This document shows positions 1-12,100 of a DNA stretch of 64,000 bases, piece after piece. Source of the DNA: Leptodactylus fallax (taxonomy: Eukaryota > Chordata > Amphibia > Anura > Leptodactylidae). The stretch covers positions 3,424,501-3,488,500 of the forward strand of contig CAMRHE010000157.1 of NCBI GenBank assembly GCA_947044405.1. The letters are read 5' to 3'. Numbering within the stretch: the stretch's first letter is position 1; each line of letters starts with the position of its first letter. A program made the translations under genes and the position numbers. Under the pieces are notes generated by a model. It did no database searches. It was not told the origin of the DNA and saw nothing but the letters and a program-made list of their open reading frames with translations.

Positions 1-1971
1 CGGGGAGTGGCAGCCTGCACTATATCAGAGGTATGAGGACTGGGCACAGGGCTGTGTGCCGGCTGCATAGGCTTACATAGAAGGAGGTGCAGCCTGGGGA
101 GCAGCACAGGGCATAAAGGGGAATGGGAAGTGGCTGCAACTAGTGCGGTACCAGCGGCGTTATTAGAGGATTGTGCCTCATGTATCATACTAAATATGGA
201 GATGTGACAGCTTACAGCACTGTAAACATTGGGGGACATTTGTAAAAGTTGCCTATTGAGCCGCCTTCTTAAAAAAAAAAAAAAAAAAAAAAGCGCCCGT
301 ATTGCTTCGCGTTTTTATGGCTTTTTTTTTTTTTAAATTACACAGCATTTTTTCTGCATTTTTTTCAGTTTTTTTTTTTTACCCCTGAATAGATAAGAAA
401 ACAGCTGTTTTGGGGTGGAGGGAGAATTCATTATTTGGGATGATATTGAGGCTATGAGCTCCGATCCGCGCCTCTCCTGCCATATTGTGCAAATTTGAGT
501 GGAGTGGGGGGCCCCCAACTGATTTATTGTAACCAGTTCTCTGGCATGAGTTAGAATAGAAATCTACGCCAGTTCCTACCTGGAGTTGATTTCTATTATG
601 GTGATGGGACATCCAACAGATTTATGAGGAGGCACCAGCCTCTTTGTATATCACCATTTCACTTCACCAATTGAGCACTGTGTATATAGCGATCGGGAAG
701 GCAGAGACGGTTCCTTATAGGAACTCCAATGATGTGGAGAAGGTAACAAAGCAAAGAAACTTATATTTCAACTGCAGTACCCAAAGGTAGTGTAAATAGA
801 AGAGGATCTGTCACCTCCTGTGACATGTCTGTTTTAGTAAATAATTGTATTCTGTATATAGTAACAATTTTGGAGCATCTTTTCTCAGAACTCTACATTG
901 TGCCGTTCCTCTGTTATTCCTCCTAGAAATGTATGAATTAAGTGAAACCTGGGTATTACCAGTTGGACTCCTGGTATCAGTGACACTAGGAGTCCTTGCT
1001 TCCTGCAGCTTCATTGCCCTGTACTGTATATAGTGAGGTCAGTAGAACCGCGAGGAGGTGGAGATCACTATAATTCAAGGAGTCCTGGTCTGCTGATTGG
1101 GTTCAGGTCATGAAATCTAGTCCATGTATGGTTTGGATTTTCTGGCCAGATTCTTCTTGTGCATGGGGCCTTACAAAGCCCCTACTGCTGCTTTAGCTGT
1201 CTGTAAGGATATTAGTCTAATTTGGTAGTTTAACCCCTAGATGCCACAACCAATAGCAACCACTGTGTGAGCCCCTCTGCTCCCTGGTGATGTAATCGTG
1301 CGATTGCTGTGGGCTTGTCAATAATAAAAAAATTAAAAAAAATTTAAAAAGAGGAAAAACTCACCTACCTTCTGTCTTCCACTCTGGACTTGATCTTCCA
1401 TTTTGTACTGGCATCTGGTTGGCTGTAAATGAAACAGCTCAGGTGACTACTGCTGCCAATTATTTGACTCCGCATTCACATGTGATGTATTAGCAGTGAC
1501 ATCACCAGCAACATGTGACCCGTGATTGGCCATAGCAGTCACCTGAGCCACTTCACTTCCAGCCCAGCTTGTAATGAGGGTCCTGAGGCCAGAACTGAGG
1601 GTAGGTGGCCATCACTTCTGCTTGGAAAACCTCTTTAGGCTGAGGCCCCACATTGCGGAAAAGCTGTTTTTTTTTTTGTTGCAGGTTTTGCTGCAGTTTT
1701 TGAGCCAAAGTCAGGAGTGGATTGAGCAGAAGGGAGAAGTATAAGAGCTTCCTATATATTTCCCATTCCTTTTGTAGCCACTCCTTGGTTTGGCTCAAAA
1801 AATCGCAGCCCAAAAAAAAAAAAAAAAAAAGCTTGTTTTTCCCAACGTGGGGCCTCAGCCTTAATGTTCATAATAAACAGGTCCTTAAAGGGTTAAACCT
1901 AGATTCATCTGATTCCAGGAGGTTGCATATCTATGGTGTGTATTATCACATGGTATATTTTGTTTCTGTAG
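1..1971 (+). other. ARPIN intron 1, 3' part
   Basis: I find no exon here; the first coding exon (Met-Ser-Arg-Ile-Tyr type start) is not recognisable. The stretch holds an A(20) run at about 272-291, T runs around 320-380, a dispersed repeat near 805-1045 that begins like the AGAGGATCTGTCACC MITE ends, and a MITE at 1639-1860. It ends in the acceptor used by ARPIN exon 2. Confidence 0.6.
1639..1860. repeat. MITE with GGCTGAGGCCCCAC terminal inverted repeats (family I)
   Basis: The left end GGCTGAGGCCCCACATTG is mirrored by CAACGTGGGGCCTCAGCC at the right end. The interior is AT-rich with a T run and an A(18) run. Related copies in this window are at 2167-2500, 9201-9483, 18438-18638 and 18961-19270, with a truncated one at 4675-4790. 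Confidence 0.7.
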
Positions 1972-2047
1972 TGGACTAGGCATACTTCTGGAAGGGACAC
2001 TAGTGGATTATTCTCGCCATACTATCACAGACATCAAAGGGAAGAAG
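1972..2047 (+). CDS. ARPIN: ARPIN coding exon 2
   Basis: The acceptor is TTTCTGTAG at 1963-1971 and the donor is GTAAGT at 2048. The exon opens with the last base of a split codon and then encodes 25 residues starting [18 protein letters not shown] and ending GKK. This corresponds to human ARPIN from about residue 33. It ends in phase 0. Confidence 0.93.
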
Positions 2048-5000
2048 GTAAGTAGACATTTAGTCTCTCTCACTGTGGTGGGCCTGGTCTGCCAAACTAT
2101 TACATGATTTCCAAACATGTAATACTACTTGCTGCACCCTTTTGCTGATAATGGACAGTCCTCTTAAGGCCAGGGCCCCAAGTGGCAAAAATGCAGTGGA
2201 AAGAAACGCGGTGTTTACAGTCACAGCAAAATGAGTGAATCCCATCCCTAATTTGTGGAAAAAAATACGCAGTGGACACTGCGATTTACAAAACCGTTGC
2301 GGTTTTGGAAATCGCAGCATGTCAATTATACCTACAGAAACGCTGGTGGTTTCCCTGTGTATAATTGAAGCAGAAAGTTTGCAGAGGAAACCTTTGTGGA
2401 CTTTCTATGAAAAAGGCTGCGGGAAAAACCATGATGCGTTGCTGCTGCGGTTTTTCCCGCAGTGCTTTTTTGCTGCAGGACGCTACGTGGGGCCTTAGCC
2501 TAAAAGAGATTTCTTGGCGTTTACAGTTGATGGCCTATCTTGCAACCCTGCCAATTGTAAACCAGAGAGGAGCTCTGCAGAGTCTTTATTATAAGACACA
2601 ATTCCATACGTTGTATTGTGGCTTTGCCTGGTACTGCACACAGATCCAAATAAATATGACTGAGCTGCTGTAAGCTGCAGAACCAAGTACCAGTACCACA
2701 ACAAAATGGATGCTGCTGTGCCTAGTAAACTATGGAGTGACGGCTGGCCAGAATACTGTGGCCCTTTTACTCAGCTCATTCTAAGGGTGCTGGAAATTGG
2801 ACCCTGATTTTAAAGATTAATTATACCTTTACCAGATCATGACATTATAGGACAGTACCAGGTCAATTTTCTTTCGCCTTTCTGTTTTTCTCACTAAAAG
2901 CTGAAGTGTGATACATGCAGACAGTACACAGTATATACTTACAGGACAGATTGTGAGTATAAACTTTGATTATTTCAGCCATCCTTTTTTAGCAGAGTTC
3001 TAGGCATTCACATACTGAGTTTCTTTTTCATCAGGTTTGTGGCGCATTCTGTCGTGTGCTATATGTATAGAACTATTCTCTCCTAGAAGCAATTCTTTTA
3101 TGTGAAGGCTCTGTACATTTGGCACCCAGCAGAGCCTATATTGCAGCACACAAAGGCTGAGGAAAAAAATGGCTGCCTGTTAGTAGTGTTTTTTTTTATA
3201 TACCATTTTGTCTCCCTGTTAGAGTATTTTTTAGGCTTCAGATTTTGTATTAGTTTGCAGTCACGTTCTATGAATTCTGCTCCTAATCTGTAGCTGGAAT
3301 ATTGATTAAGAAGGACGGGAGTGGGGTTTATAGATTGTGCTAAGGAGGCTAGGCTTACCCAAATAGTTCTCTTTTATACTTCAGATGTCTTGCAGTCAAG
3401 TGGCAGTATGTTTTATTGATTTTTTTTTTTAGCTGTACAATTACATCTACACGAGTTTGTAGACGGCATGGTGAATACTGTGCCGCTGAGCTACGAAGAT
3501 CAATTCCACTGCTTACAAGCAATCGCTGGTCTTTTCCTGGTGTTCACTTGTCTGATGTTCTGCTTTTATTTTCTGATGTTTGTTTTAGCCCTTTATTTTT
3601 ATGTTATTTCTATATGTATTAAACCTTTGTCTTCTAATACTTCCGACACCCAACAGGATGTGAGTGATACAGAGATCAAACAAAAGAGATTAAATGCAGC
3701 GTGAAAGTATAGTTTGTTCACAGATAAAAATACATGCCCAGAGCTGGGGAAGAAGAAGTTGTGTAATGATCTTTCTGACAAGTGAAATCACATCTCCCAC
3801 TAAGGGTTTTGGACTGCTTGAGCTGACTATAGCTTCACCTACCACCATCCACACACTAATAAGAATATGTCTTCCAGTGACAGTGTTCTAGATTTCAGAT
3901 GGCAGTGTGGCTTTGGCAGTGCCACTATCCTTGTATTTCTCACTTCTAACAAATGCCATCTTCCTTTGAATGTAGTTTTGTTTCTACTTCGGTAATCAGC
4001 TTAGATGAAGAATATTTTCCTTCAGTACTGTTTGAGCGTTTTCACACATGCCATTTTGATGCAGTTTTTTGAAGCTGACTTTAGAAGTCAATTAAAAAAT
4101 AGGACGAGTAGAATCTGTTTGTATATTTTCCCTTCATCAATCCACCCCAGAGAGTAGCTTCAATACATAGTGATTGCACAGCACAACCCACATTTGTATT
4201 AGGGTCTTTCTACACTGCGTCTGTTTGAGTACATATGTTTTCTCCCTGTATATCTATTCAGCTATTACAGGATGCAGATCAGTATATTATAACTGAGGTC
4301 TCTAAATATGTTATTAGAATCCTCCTGGAATCAGATGTTTGATGCCTTGCAATACCACATAAATATACAGCACACTCTTGGCACTATATATTATTTCTCT
4401 CCCTATAACATTGGATTTGTATATAACAGGAGAGGTCTCCATACACATAAACAGAGTTCTCCCTGAACTAAATGGCCTATATAGTGCAGTGTATACAAAT
4501 ATATAGGGAATGAAATGTAAGGGAGACTCAATCCTATTTTCTATACATGACCCTTGAGATGTCAGTAATTATAACACAATTAACATTGAATGTCAATCCC
4601 TCTTGGCTGTATAATGGGGCACTCTCACCACAAATACCCACAGTGAACATGTATGTGAAATACCTGACTTTTTAGGCTAAGCCCCATGCAGTCAATCGCT
4701 GCAAAAAAACGCAGCAGAAAAGACTTGCGGCGGAAATGCATCATGGTTTTTTTCTACAGTGTTTTTCCTCTGTGGACTTTCTGCCTCTAGATAGATATCC
4801 GTAGATAGATTTTCGGTAGATATAATTTTTTTTTTTTTTTAAATATACAGTACAGACCAAAAGTTTGGACACACCTTCTCATTCCAAGAGTTTTCTGTAT
4901 TTTCGTGACTATAAAAATTGTAGATTCACACTGAAGGCCTCAAAACTATGAATTAACACATGTGGAATTATATACTTAACAAAAAAGTGTGAAACAACTG

Positions 5001-6070
5001 AAAATATGTCTTATATTCTAGGTTCTTCAAAGTAGCCACCTTTTGCTTTGATTACTGCTTTGCACACTCTTGATGAGCTTCAAGAGGTAGTCACCTGAAA
5101 TGGTTTTCACTTCACAGGTGTGCCCTGTCAGGTTTTAATAAGTGGGATTTCTTGCCTTATAAATGGGGTTGGGACCATCACTTGTGTTGTTCAGAAGTCA
5201 GGTGGATACACAGCTGATAGTCCTACCAAACAGTTCTACTTTGGTTTCATCTGACCATATGACATTCTCCCAATACTCTTCTGGAACATCCAAATGCGCT
5301 TTAGCAAACTTCAGATGGGCCCAGATATGTACTGGCTTAAGCAGGGGGACACGTCTGGCACTGCAGGATCTGAGTCCCTGGCAGCGTAGTGTGTTACTGA
5401 CGGTAGCCTTTGTTATGTTAGTCCCAGCTTTCTGCAGGTCATTCGCTAGATCCCCCCGTGTGGTTCTGGGATTTTTTCTCACCGTTCTTGTGATCATTTT
5501 GACCCCACGGGGTGAGATCTTGCGTGGAGCCCCTGATCGAGGGAGATTATCAGTGGTCTTGTATGTCTTCCATTTTCTAATTATTGCTCCCACAGTTGAT
5601 TTCTTCACACCAAGCTGCTTGCCTATTGCAGATTCAGTCTTCCCAGCCTGGTGCAGGTCTACCATTTTGTTTCTGGTGTCCTTCCACAGCTCTTTGGTCT
5701 TCACCATAGTGTAGTTTGGAGTGTGACTGTTTGAGGTTGTGGACAGGTGTCATTTATACTGATAACAATGTCAAACAGGAGCCATTACTACAGGTAATGA
5801 GTGGAGGACAAAGGAGCCTCTTAAAGAGGAAGTTACAGGACTGTGAGAGCCAGAAATCTTGCTTGTTTGTAGGTGACCAAATACTTATTTTCCAACATAA
5901 TTTTCAAATAAATTCTTAAAAAATCAGACAATGTGATTTTCTGGATTTGTTTTCTCATTTTGTCTCTCATAGTTGAGGTCTACCTATGATGACAATTACA
6001 GGCCGGCCTCATCTTTTTAAGTGGGAGAAGTTGCACAATTGGTGGCTGACTAAATACTTTTTTTTTCCCA

Positions 6071-6101
<31 letters not shown>

Positions 6102-9100
6102 GATATAGATATATATATATTTATTTATTATTATTATTTTTTTTAATAGAAACATGGATGTCTATGGGTAACAGGCACTGCTGTATGGCATCCATATAAC
6201 ATATGAGCTTAACTCTAAAGCAAAAATCTGCAGCATGTTGGTTTTTGCATTTCCCATGTATGTTGTATTGGCTGGTGTTGAAGCTAACAAGTGCTGACCT
6301 ATTGGCATTCTTCTGGCCCATACATTAGACTGTGTTAATAAGACCCTTAAGGTTAGTGTCAGAAGATTCCTAGTTCAAAAAAGAAACAAAAAATCCCTCA
6401 AAGAGGATCTTTCACCACCTCCAACAACTCCAGCTATTTACATCTATTAATAGGCGCTGCTCCACTGATTCTGGAACGGTTGGAATTTTTGACATTACAG
6501 AGCTGAAATATAAAATCAGGAACCAAAAGTAACTGGACTTGTTGCTCGGGAATAGTGGGGGCCAGAGAAACAATTCCAAGTGCGCTGGAATCAGCGGAGG
6601 GCCAATTATTAACAGATGCTAAGAACTAGAATTGGTAGAGGTGTTGAAAGCTCCTCTTAAAAGGGATCATCTTATTCTCTGATTTTACTAGGGGAATTTT
6701 ATTTAACCATCTTTTTTTTTGTCATGTGGGATCCTAGGAACGATGGTACATTCTCTACATAAGACCAAACAAGATACATCGGAGAAAGTTTGACAGTAAG
6801 GGGAATGAAATAGAGCCGAACTTCAGTGATACTAAGAAGGTGAACACTGGCTATCTCTCGTCTTCTTACAGTAGGTATTACACATATATATGTTTATACA
6901 ACTTTAGTATTATTATATAGAGCTACAAAATAAGTATTTTCCTGAAACACAACTATTATGAATTCCAGTAAAGAGAAATAGACTTGTATAAAAGAGAGAG
7001 ATTGTTTATTACATAATGTTTTGAAGTCAATGTGATAATGAGACTCGTTGGACATCAAATATTAAAGAGGTACTTCAGCCATAAGTTCTGTGAATAGGGG
7101 TAATATCCACCAGACTTAAGAACTAGGGTGTTTTGCACCCCAGTTTGAACAGAGGCAGTAGTCAGAAATGCGCTCCCCTGCTCCATTTATTTCAGTGGGA
7201 CTGCTGGAGATGCCCTTTACAACTGTACTTGGATTATGTTCACACAGGTGGAATTTGGCACTAAATTTGAGGCGGATTCTGCCTGAAACTAGCCTCCATT
7301 GATTTCAATGGGACACAGAAGTTGACTTTTTTTTTTTTTTCTCTAGCTGATTTATTCAGCTAGCTGAAAAAATAAGCATTATGCACAATCTTCAGTTGGA
7401 TTCCACCTAACCTTCAAATTCCTGATGCTGAATTTTTCAGCAAGGAAAACATCCGCTATGTGAACATATCCTTAAACTTCCATGTCCATATATTTTTTTG
7501 AATTCAACACCTGGCACATTAGAGGCAGGAAGTTAGGAATTTCTTAGATGTGTAGCTGCCTATATATTTAACAACCAGAGGGCACACATGCTCTCTTATT
7601 GGTAAAGGGGTGTTAACTGGAGGGTGTACAGGGGGAAGAAATGATGGTAACAGGATGTTACTTGCCTCCCAGCTTTCCACAAGCACAAAACCATGAAAGA
7701 AAAGACTGCTGTGCCCTGAATACTGCACCTAGAGTACTAAGGCTAGGTTCACACCTGCACCTGTATTTTATTCGGGGTTTCTTGCCCTGAACCTGCTTAA
7801 AAATTCTGGAGAGAAAAGTCCTGCAAGCAAGACCTGGCGGACCCCATTATAAATGGGTAACGTCTTTGTAAGCGGGTTAGGTTTCTGTTCTTCTGGTCCC
7901 CAAGCGAACCCAAAGAACAGAAACCCAGGCACAGGTGTGAACCTAGCGTAAGTCTGGTATCATTCAAAATGTAATATTTTAAGTGTAGAAAGCTTTTAAA
8001 GGGATTCTATCATTAAAAAATCGATTAACTAACAGCATCTCGGAATATTTTTCAGGTCTGCGCCGCTGTTTGAGTTTTGTCTTCTTTCTTCGTTTTGCAA
8101 ATTAGTCTTCAGAAAGCACAGGGAATGTTCCCTCTGCGCTCAAAGCACTGGCTCGTCATAGGTTCGAGCGCCACCTCTCTCTTCTGCTCCTGACGCGTCT
8201 CCTCCTCTTCACTCCTCTTCTTACATGAGACCGCCGCAAAATGGCCGACGGAGCAGCTGACTGCGCATGCTCGTCGCCATTTTGCAGTGGTCTCTTACAC
8301 GAGACATGCGCAGTCGGCTGTTCCGTTGGCCATTTTGCAGTGGTCTCATGTAAGAACAGGAGGAGACCCATCGGGAGCAGAAGAGAGAGGCAGCGCCGGA
8401 AACCTATAACGAGCCAGTGCTTTGAGCACAGGGGGAACGCCCCCTGTGCTTTCTGAAGACTAATTTGCATAATGAAGAAAAAAGACAAAACTCAAAAACG
8501 GCGGCGCGGACCTGAAAAATAAAGGTAGGCGAAGACTAGCCTTTCTAAAGGCTATTCCGATGTGCTGTTAGTTAAAAATCGATTTTTTTTTTTAATGATA
8601 GAATCCCTTTAAGTCTTGATATATTACATGCTTCATTGGTTGTGAAAGGGTTGAGTTTATTCTCTATTCCTGTATATTAAAATATGAGTTATCACAATGA
8701 TTTTTACATATTTTACTTTATGATCTTCACTAGAGGTGGAAGCAAAAGGTGAAACAGACAGACTGCAGACAGAGGAGCTGAAACATATTATTAACAAGGA
8801 AGAGTTGCTAAAAATCAGTATGAGGTTTACCCCCAGAGATGGTGTGGCATTTTGGCTGCCAGAAGCTGAAATGGAGAAGACCGAACTGGAGTTTGGTGAA
8901 CAGTTACGTGTGAAAACCTTGGGAGACGGACCATTTATATGTAAGATTGTTGCTCTAGTAATACAGAATATACAGGAGGTATCTTCTAACTTCTCCAGCA
9001 TCCTGTATTCTCCATGTCTTGTTGAATGCATTATTGTTGGCGAACGTCAAGTCTGCAATGCAGGACGCCATAAATTATAACCCATCCACTGCAGTCAACA

Positions 9101-12100
9101 AGTAGTGGTATTCTGGTATGGTAGCTCCATACATTTTACAGCCTGGATGCTTTTAATGCTTTACTTTTATGTCATTGCAGAAACCACTTTTACACTTTTA
9201 GGCCAGGGCCTCACATGGCATAAATGCCGCGGAAAAAAACGCGGCATTTTACAGTCACAGCAAAGTGGATGGGATTCTAGCGAATCCCAACTCAAATTTG
9301 CGGGAAAATACGCACAGCGGACACACTATGATTTCCAAAACCGTCGCGGTTTTGGAAATCGCACATATCAATTATACATATGGAAACACTGGCGCAGAAA
9401 CCTCTGAGCACTTTCTGTGAAAACCGCGATGTGTTGCCACCACAGTTTTTCCCCGCAGCGCTTTTTTGCATGGAGCCTTAGTCCTAGGGTAGATATGAAG
9501 GTACAGTCAATTATTTTGCTGGGATTTTTCAAGCGTACTACCAGTGAGAAATGAAATAAAACCTTCACATAACTTATAGATCACGGTGTATAGTACCTCT
9601 CTGGAGGCTTTTGTCACAGATCACTGTTTTTACAAGTCAGATCACCCCCTCATCCCTACAGTCATAACCCTCTTACACAGAAGAGGCTGATTGAATTTGT
9701 GCAGAGGCTGCTGTAATTACAATACACATTAGCATGTTTCCTATAAAGTTGGACAAACAGCTTGCAGTTTCCTGGTTGAATTGTATATTATTAAAGAGAA
9801 TCTTTCACCACATCTCCCTCTTTGCATCCTCTAGTAGGCGCTGCTCCACTGATTCTGGTACAGTTAGACTTTTTTTTTATTTTAGCCCCCACCATTCCTG
9901 AGCAATCAGTACTGTTAGTTTCAGTACCCAATATACAAATTAGGCTTTCTGTCAAGTGGGCAGTCTTGGGCTGGAGCAGACACAGGGACTGCCCACCTAA
10001 CAATAGAGAGCTTATTTAGGATATTGGGTGCTAAAATTAACAGCAATAAGTGCTTGGGAATGATAGGGACTAGAGAAAAATTCCAACTGCACCAGAATCA
10101 ATGGAATGGCACTTATTGATCGGTACAAAGAACTGAAGTTGATGAAGGGTCCTCTTTAAGTTATTTTGTCTTTTGTGTGCATTGTTTCTCTCACAGACTG
10201 AGTACCAGATATTTTTACCCAGGCCTATGCTGCCATTAGCACATGCTTCTTGTGCATAATGGAATATCTATTGTCTGTTTATTGTCTTAGTGGAAAAACA
10301 CAAGAATAAAACCATTGCATGACGTAAGCTTGTTACAGTAGTCAGAATTTCCATACAATTAGGTAGGCCATACACGGACACCCAGGATTCTGTTTGGATT
10401 TAGATGCAAAATCTGTTGACATTTCACCTACGGCAAATTCATGCTGTGTGTATATGGCCGGATAAGGGAACCTAAGAAAAAAAAAAAAAAAAAAAACAGA
10501 ATCATATTATAACCAGACACTTGGTTTTCAGGTGATGTGTTTTAATAGTGGTGTATCTCCCTGCAGCATCAATACTGCCAATGAAGTCTAAAGTGATACC
10601 TTTTCTGTCCTTTAGTTTCCTTAGCAAAAATTGACAGTGGAACAGTGACAAAATGTAATTTTGCTGGAGATGCCCCGACTGGAGCTTCCTGGACAGACAA
10701 CATAATGGCCAATAAATCTCACAGTGCTGATCCCGCACCTGAGGCCCGTGGTCAAGGTGATGGAGCTGAAGATGATGAATGGGTATGAAAGCTATAATAA
10801 CTTACCAGTGTCCAATATACTATTAAAGGGATAGGCCACATTTAAATATGAATGTTATATGTTCTGACATTGTTTGGGGAAGGGGATACTGTTTTCCTTG
10901 ATATGACCTCCATTTGCTATAGGGAGTCTTAGTGATCTCTGGGGGTTAAAAGGTATGTAAATTGGCTGTCACCCAAAGCTGCCTCTTTAGTAATATCGTT
11001 TGGAGGTGGCTATTCTATAAGCCAACTTATACGTTATATCCGAACCTTTAACAGACTTTACAATATGACTTGAAGATATATGCCAAAAAAGTCCAATTGT
11101 TGGCACTAAAGAGGCACATTTTATCCTCTAGGATGGGAGCGAATTAGCAGGCCCTAATGTTATGTAACTGAATCACAGCATGTATGTCTCATGAAGCCAT
11201 AGATAGCTTGCATGCCTCCATATTGAATTTAAGCATTGCTCCCAAAAATGGCATCTGGTTTTAAATGGCACTTAAAATGATACAGTAAGGAAATACATTT
11301 TCGGGGTGTTATGCTGTCTATCCGTACAACCTATAATACGCTGTACAGAGCTGTAATAAAACTCTCCACATGAGCTCTCATATGAACTTGACTTCCTGAT
11401 CATGGACAATGTCTTTACACCGGCCAATGCTTACTTTTTTTTCCTTTATTTTTCTGTTAGAACAATCCTTGCTGCAATGGTAGTAAATATTGCCTCAACA
11501 GCATTGTCTGCGTAGGAATTTACATGTTTACTTGAACCTGTTGGAGATATTTTTTATAGTCTTCAGATTTCCTGTCTTTGTCTGTGGAAGGACATGGATT
11601 GTTGGATTGTAAATCACATGATGCAATAGAGGACGCTATTATTTTAGCACTTTGTAATATGTGAACAGTTGTTGTCTGTTAGTATATAATAAAATGTTGT
11701 ACTACATTAAAATCACATATTTAATGGGACTATTTTCAAACATGATAGTCAGGTCTTGTATATACAGAGTTATCCTTCAGGAGAAGCAGTGCTCCTTAGT
11801 GAGAATACTTTCCTACATACACCATAAAATGGAACATGACACAATTTTTTTTTTCTTAGGAAGTTGGGGACGTTTGGAGGTATGGTAAAGGTCTCTTGCA
11901 CTGCAATGGAAGCCCTATTACAAAAATGGAACTGTAATATGGCCAGGTGCTTGAGCCTTTATATCAAGTCATTTTATATGTAGCGTGCTCTGCTATGATA
12001 TTATTTCTAGTAATACCAAAGAGAACTTGGTGAATTCCATTATAAATCACTTAGATCCATTAGGATCTATAACAAAATGGATCTCTCATACCCATTACAG

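Noticed and set aside
1..1971. First coding exon of ARPIN
   Set aside because: No sequence encoding the expected MSRIYHD-like start followed by a donor was found on the + strand, so the exon is placed upstream of the window.
5163..5714. 183-codon + strand open frame
   Set aside because: It is the antisense of the family B transposase at 5226-5707 and has no signature of its own.
8156..8488. 110-codon and 71-codon open frames in ARPIN intron 3
   Set aside because: They read through the palindromic centre of the piggyBac-like MITE, and the arginine-rich translation is a by-product of base composition.
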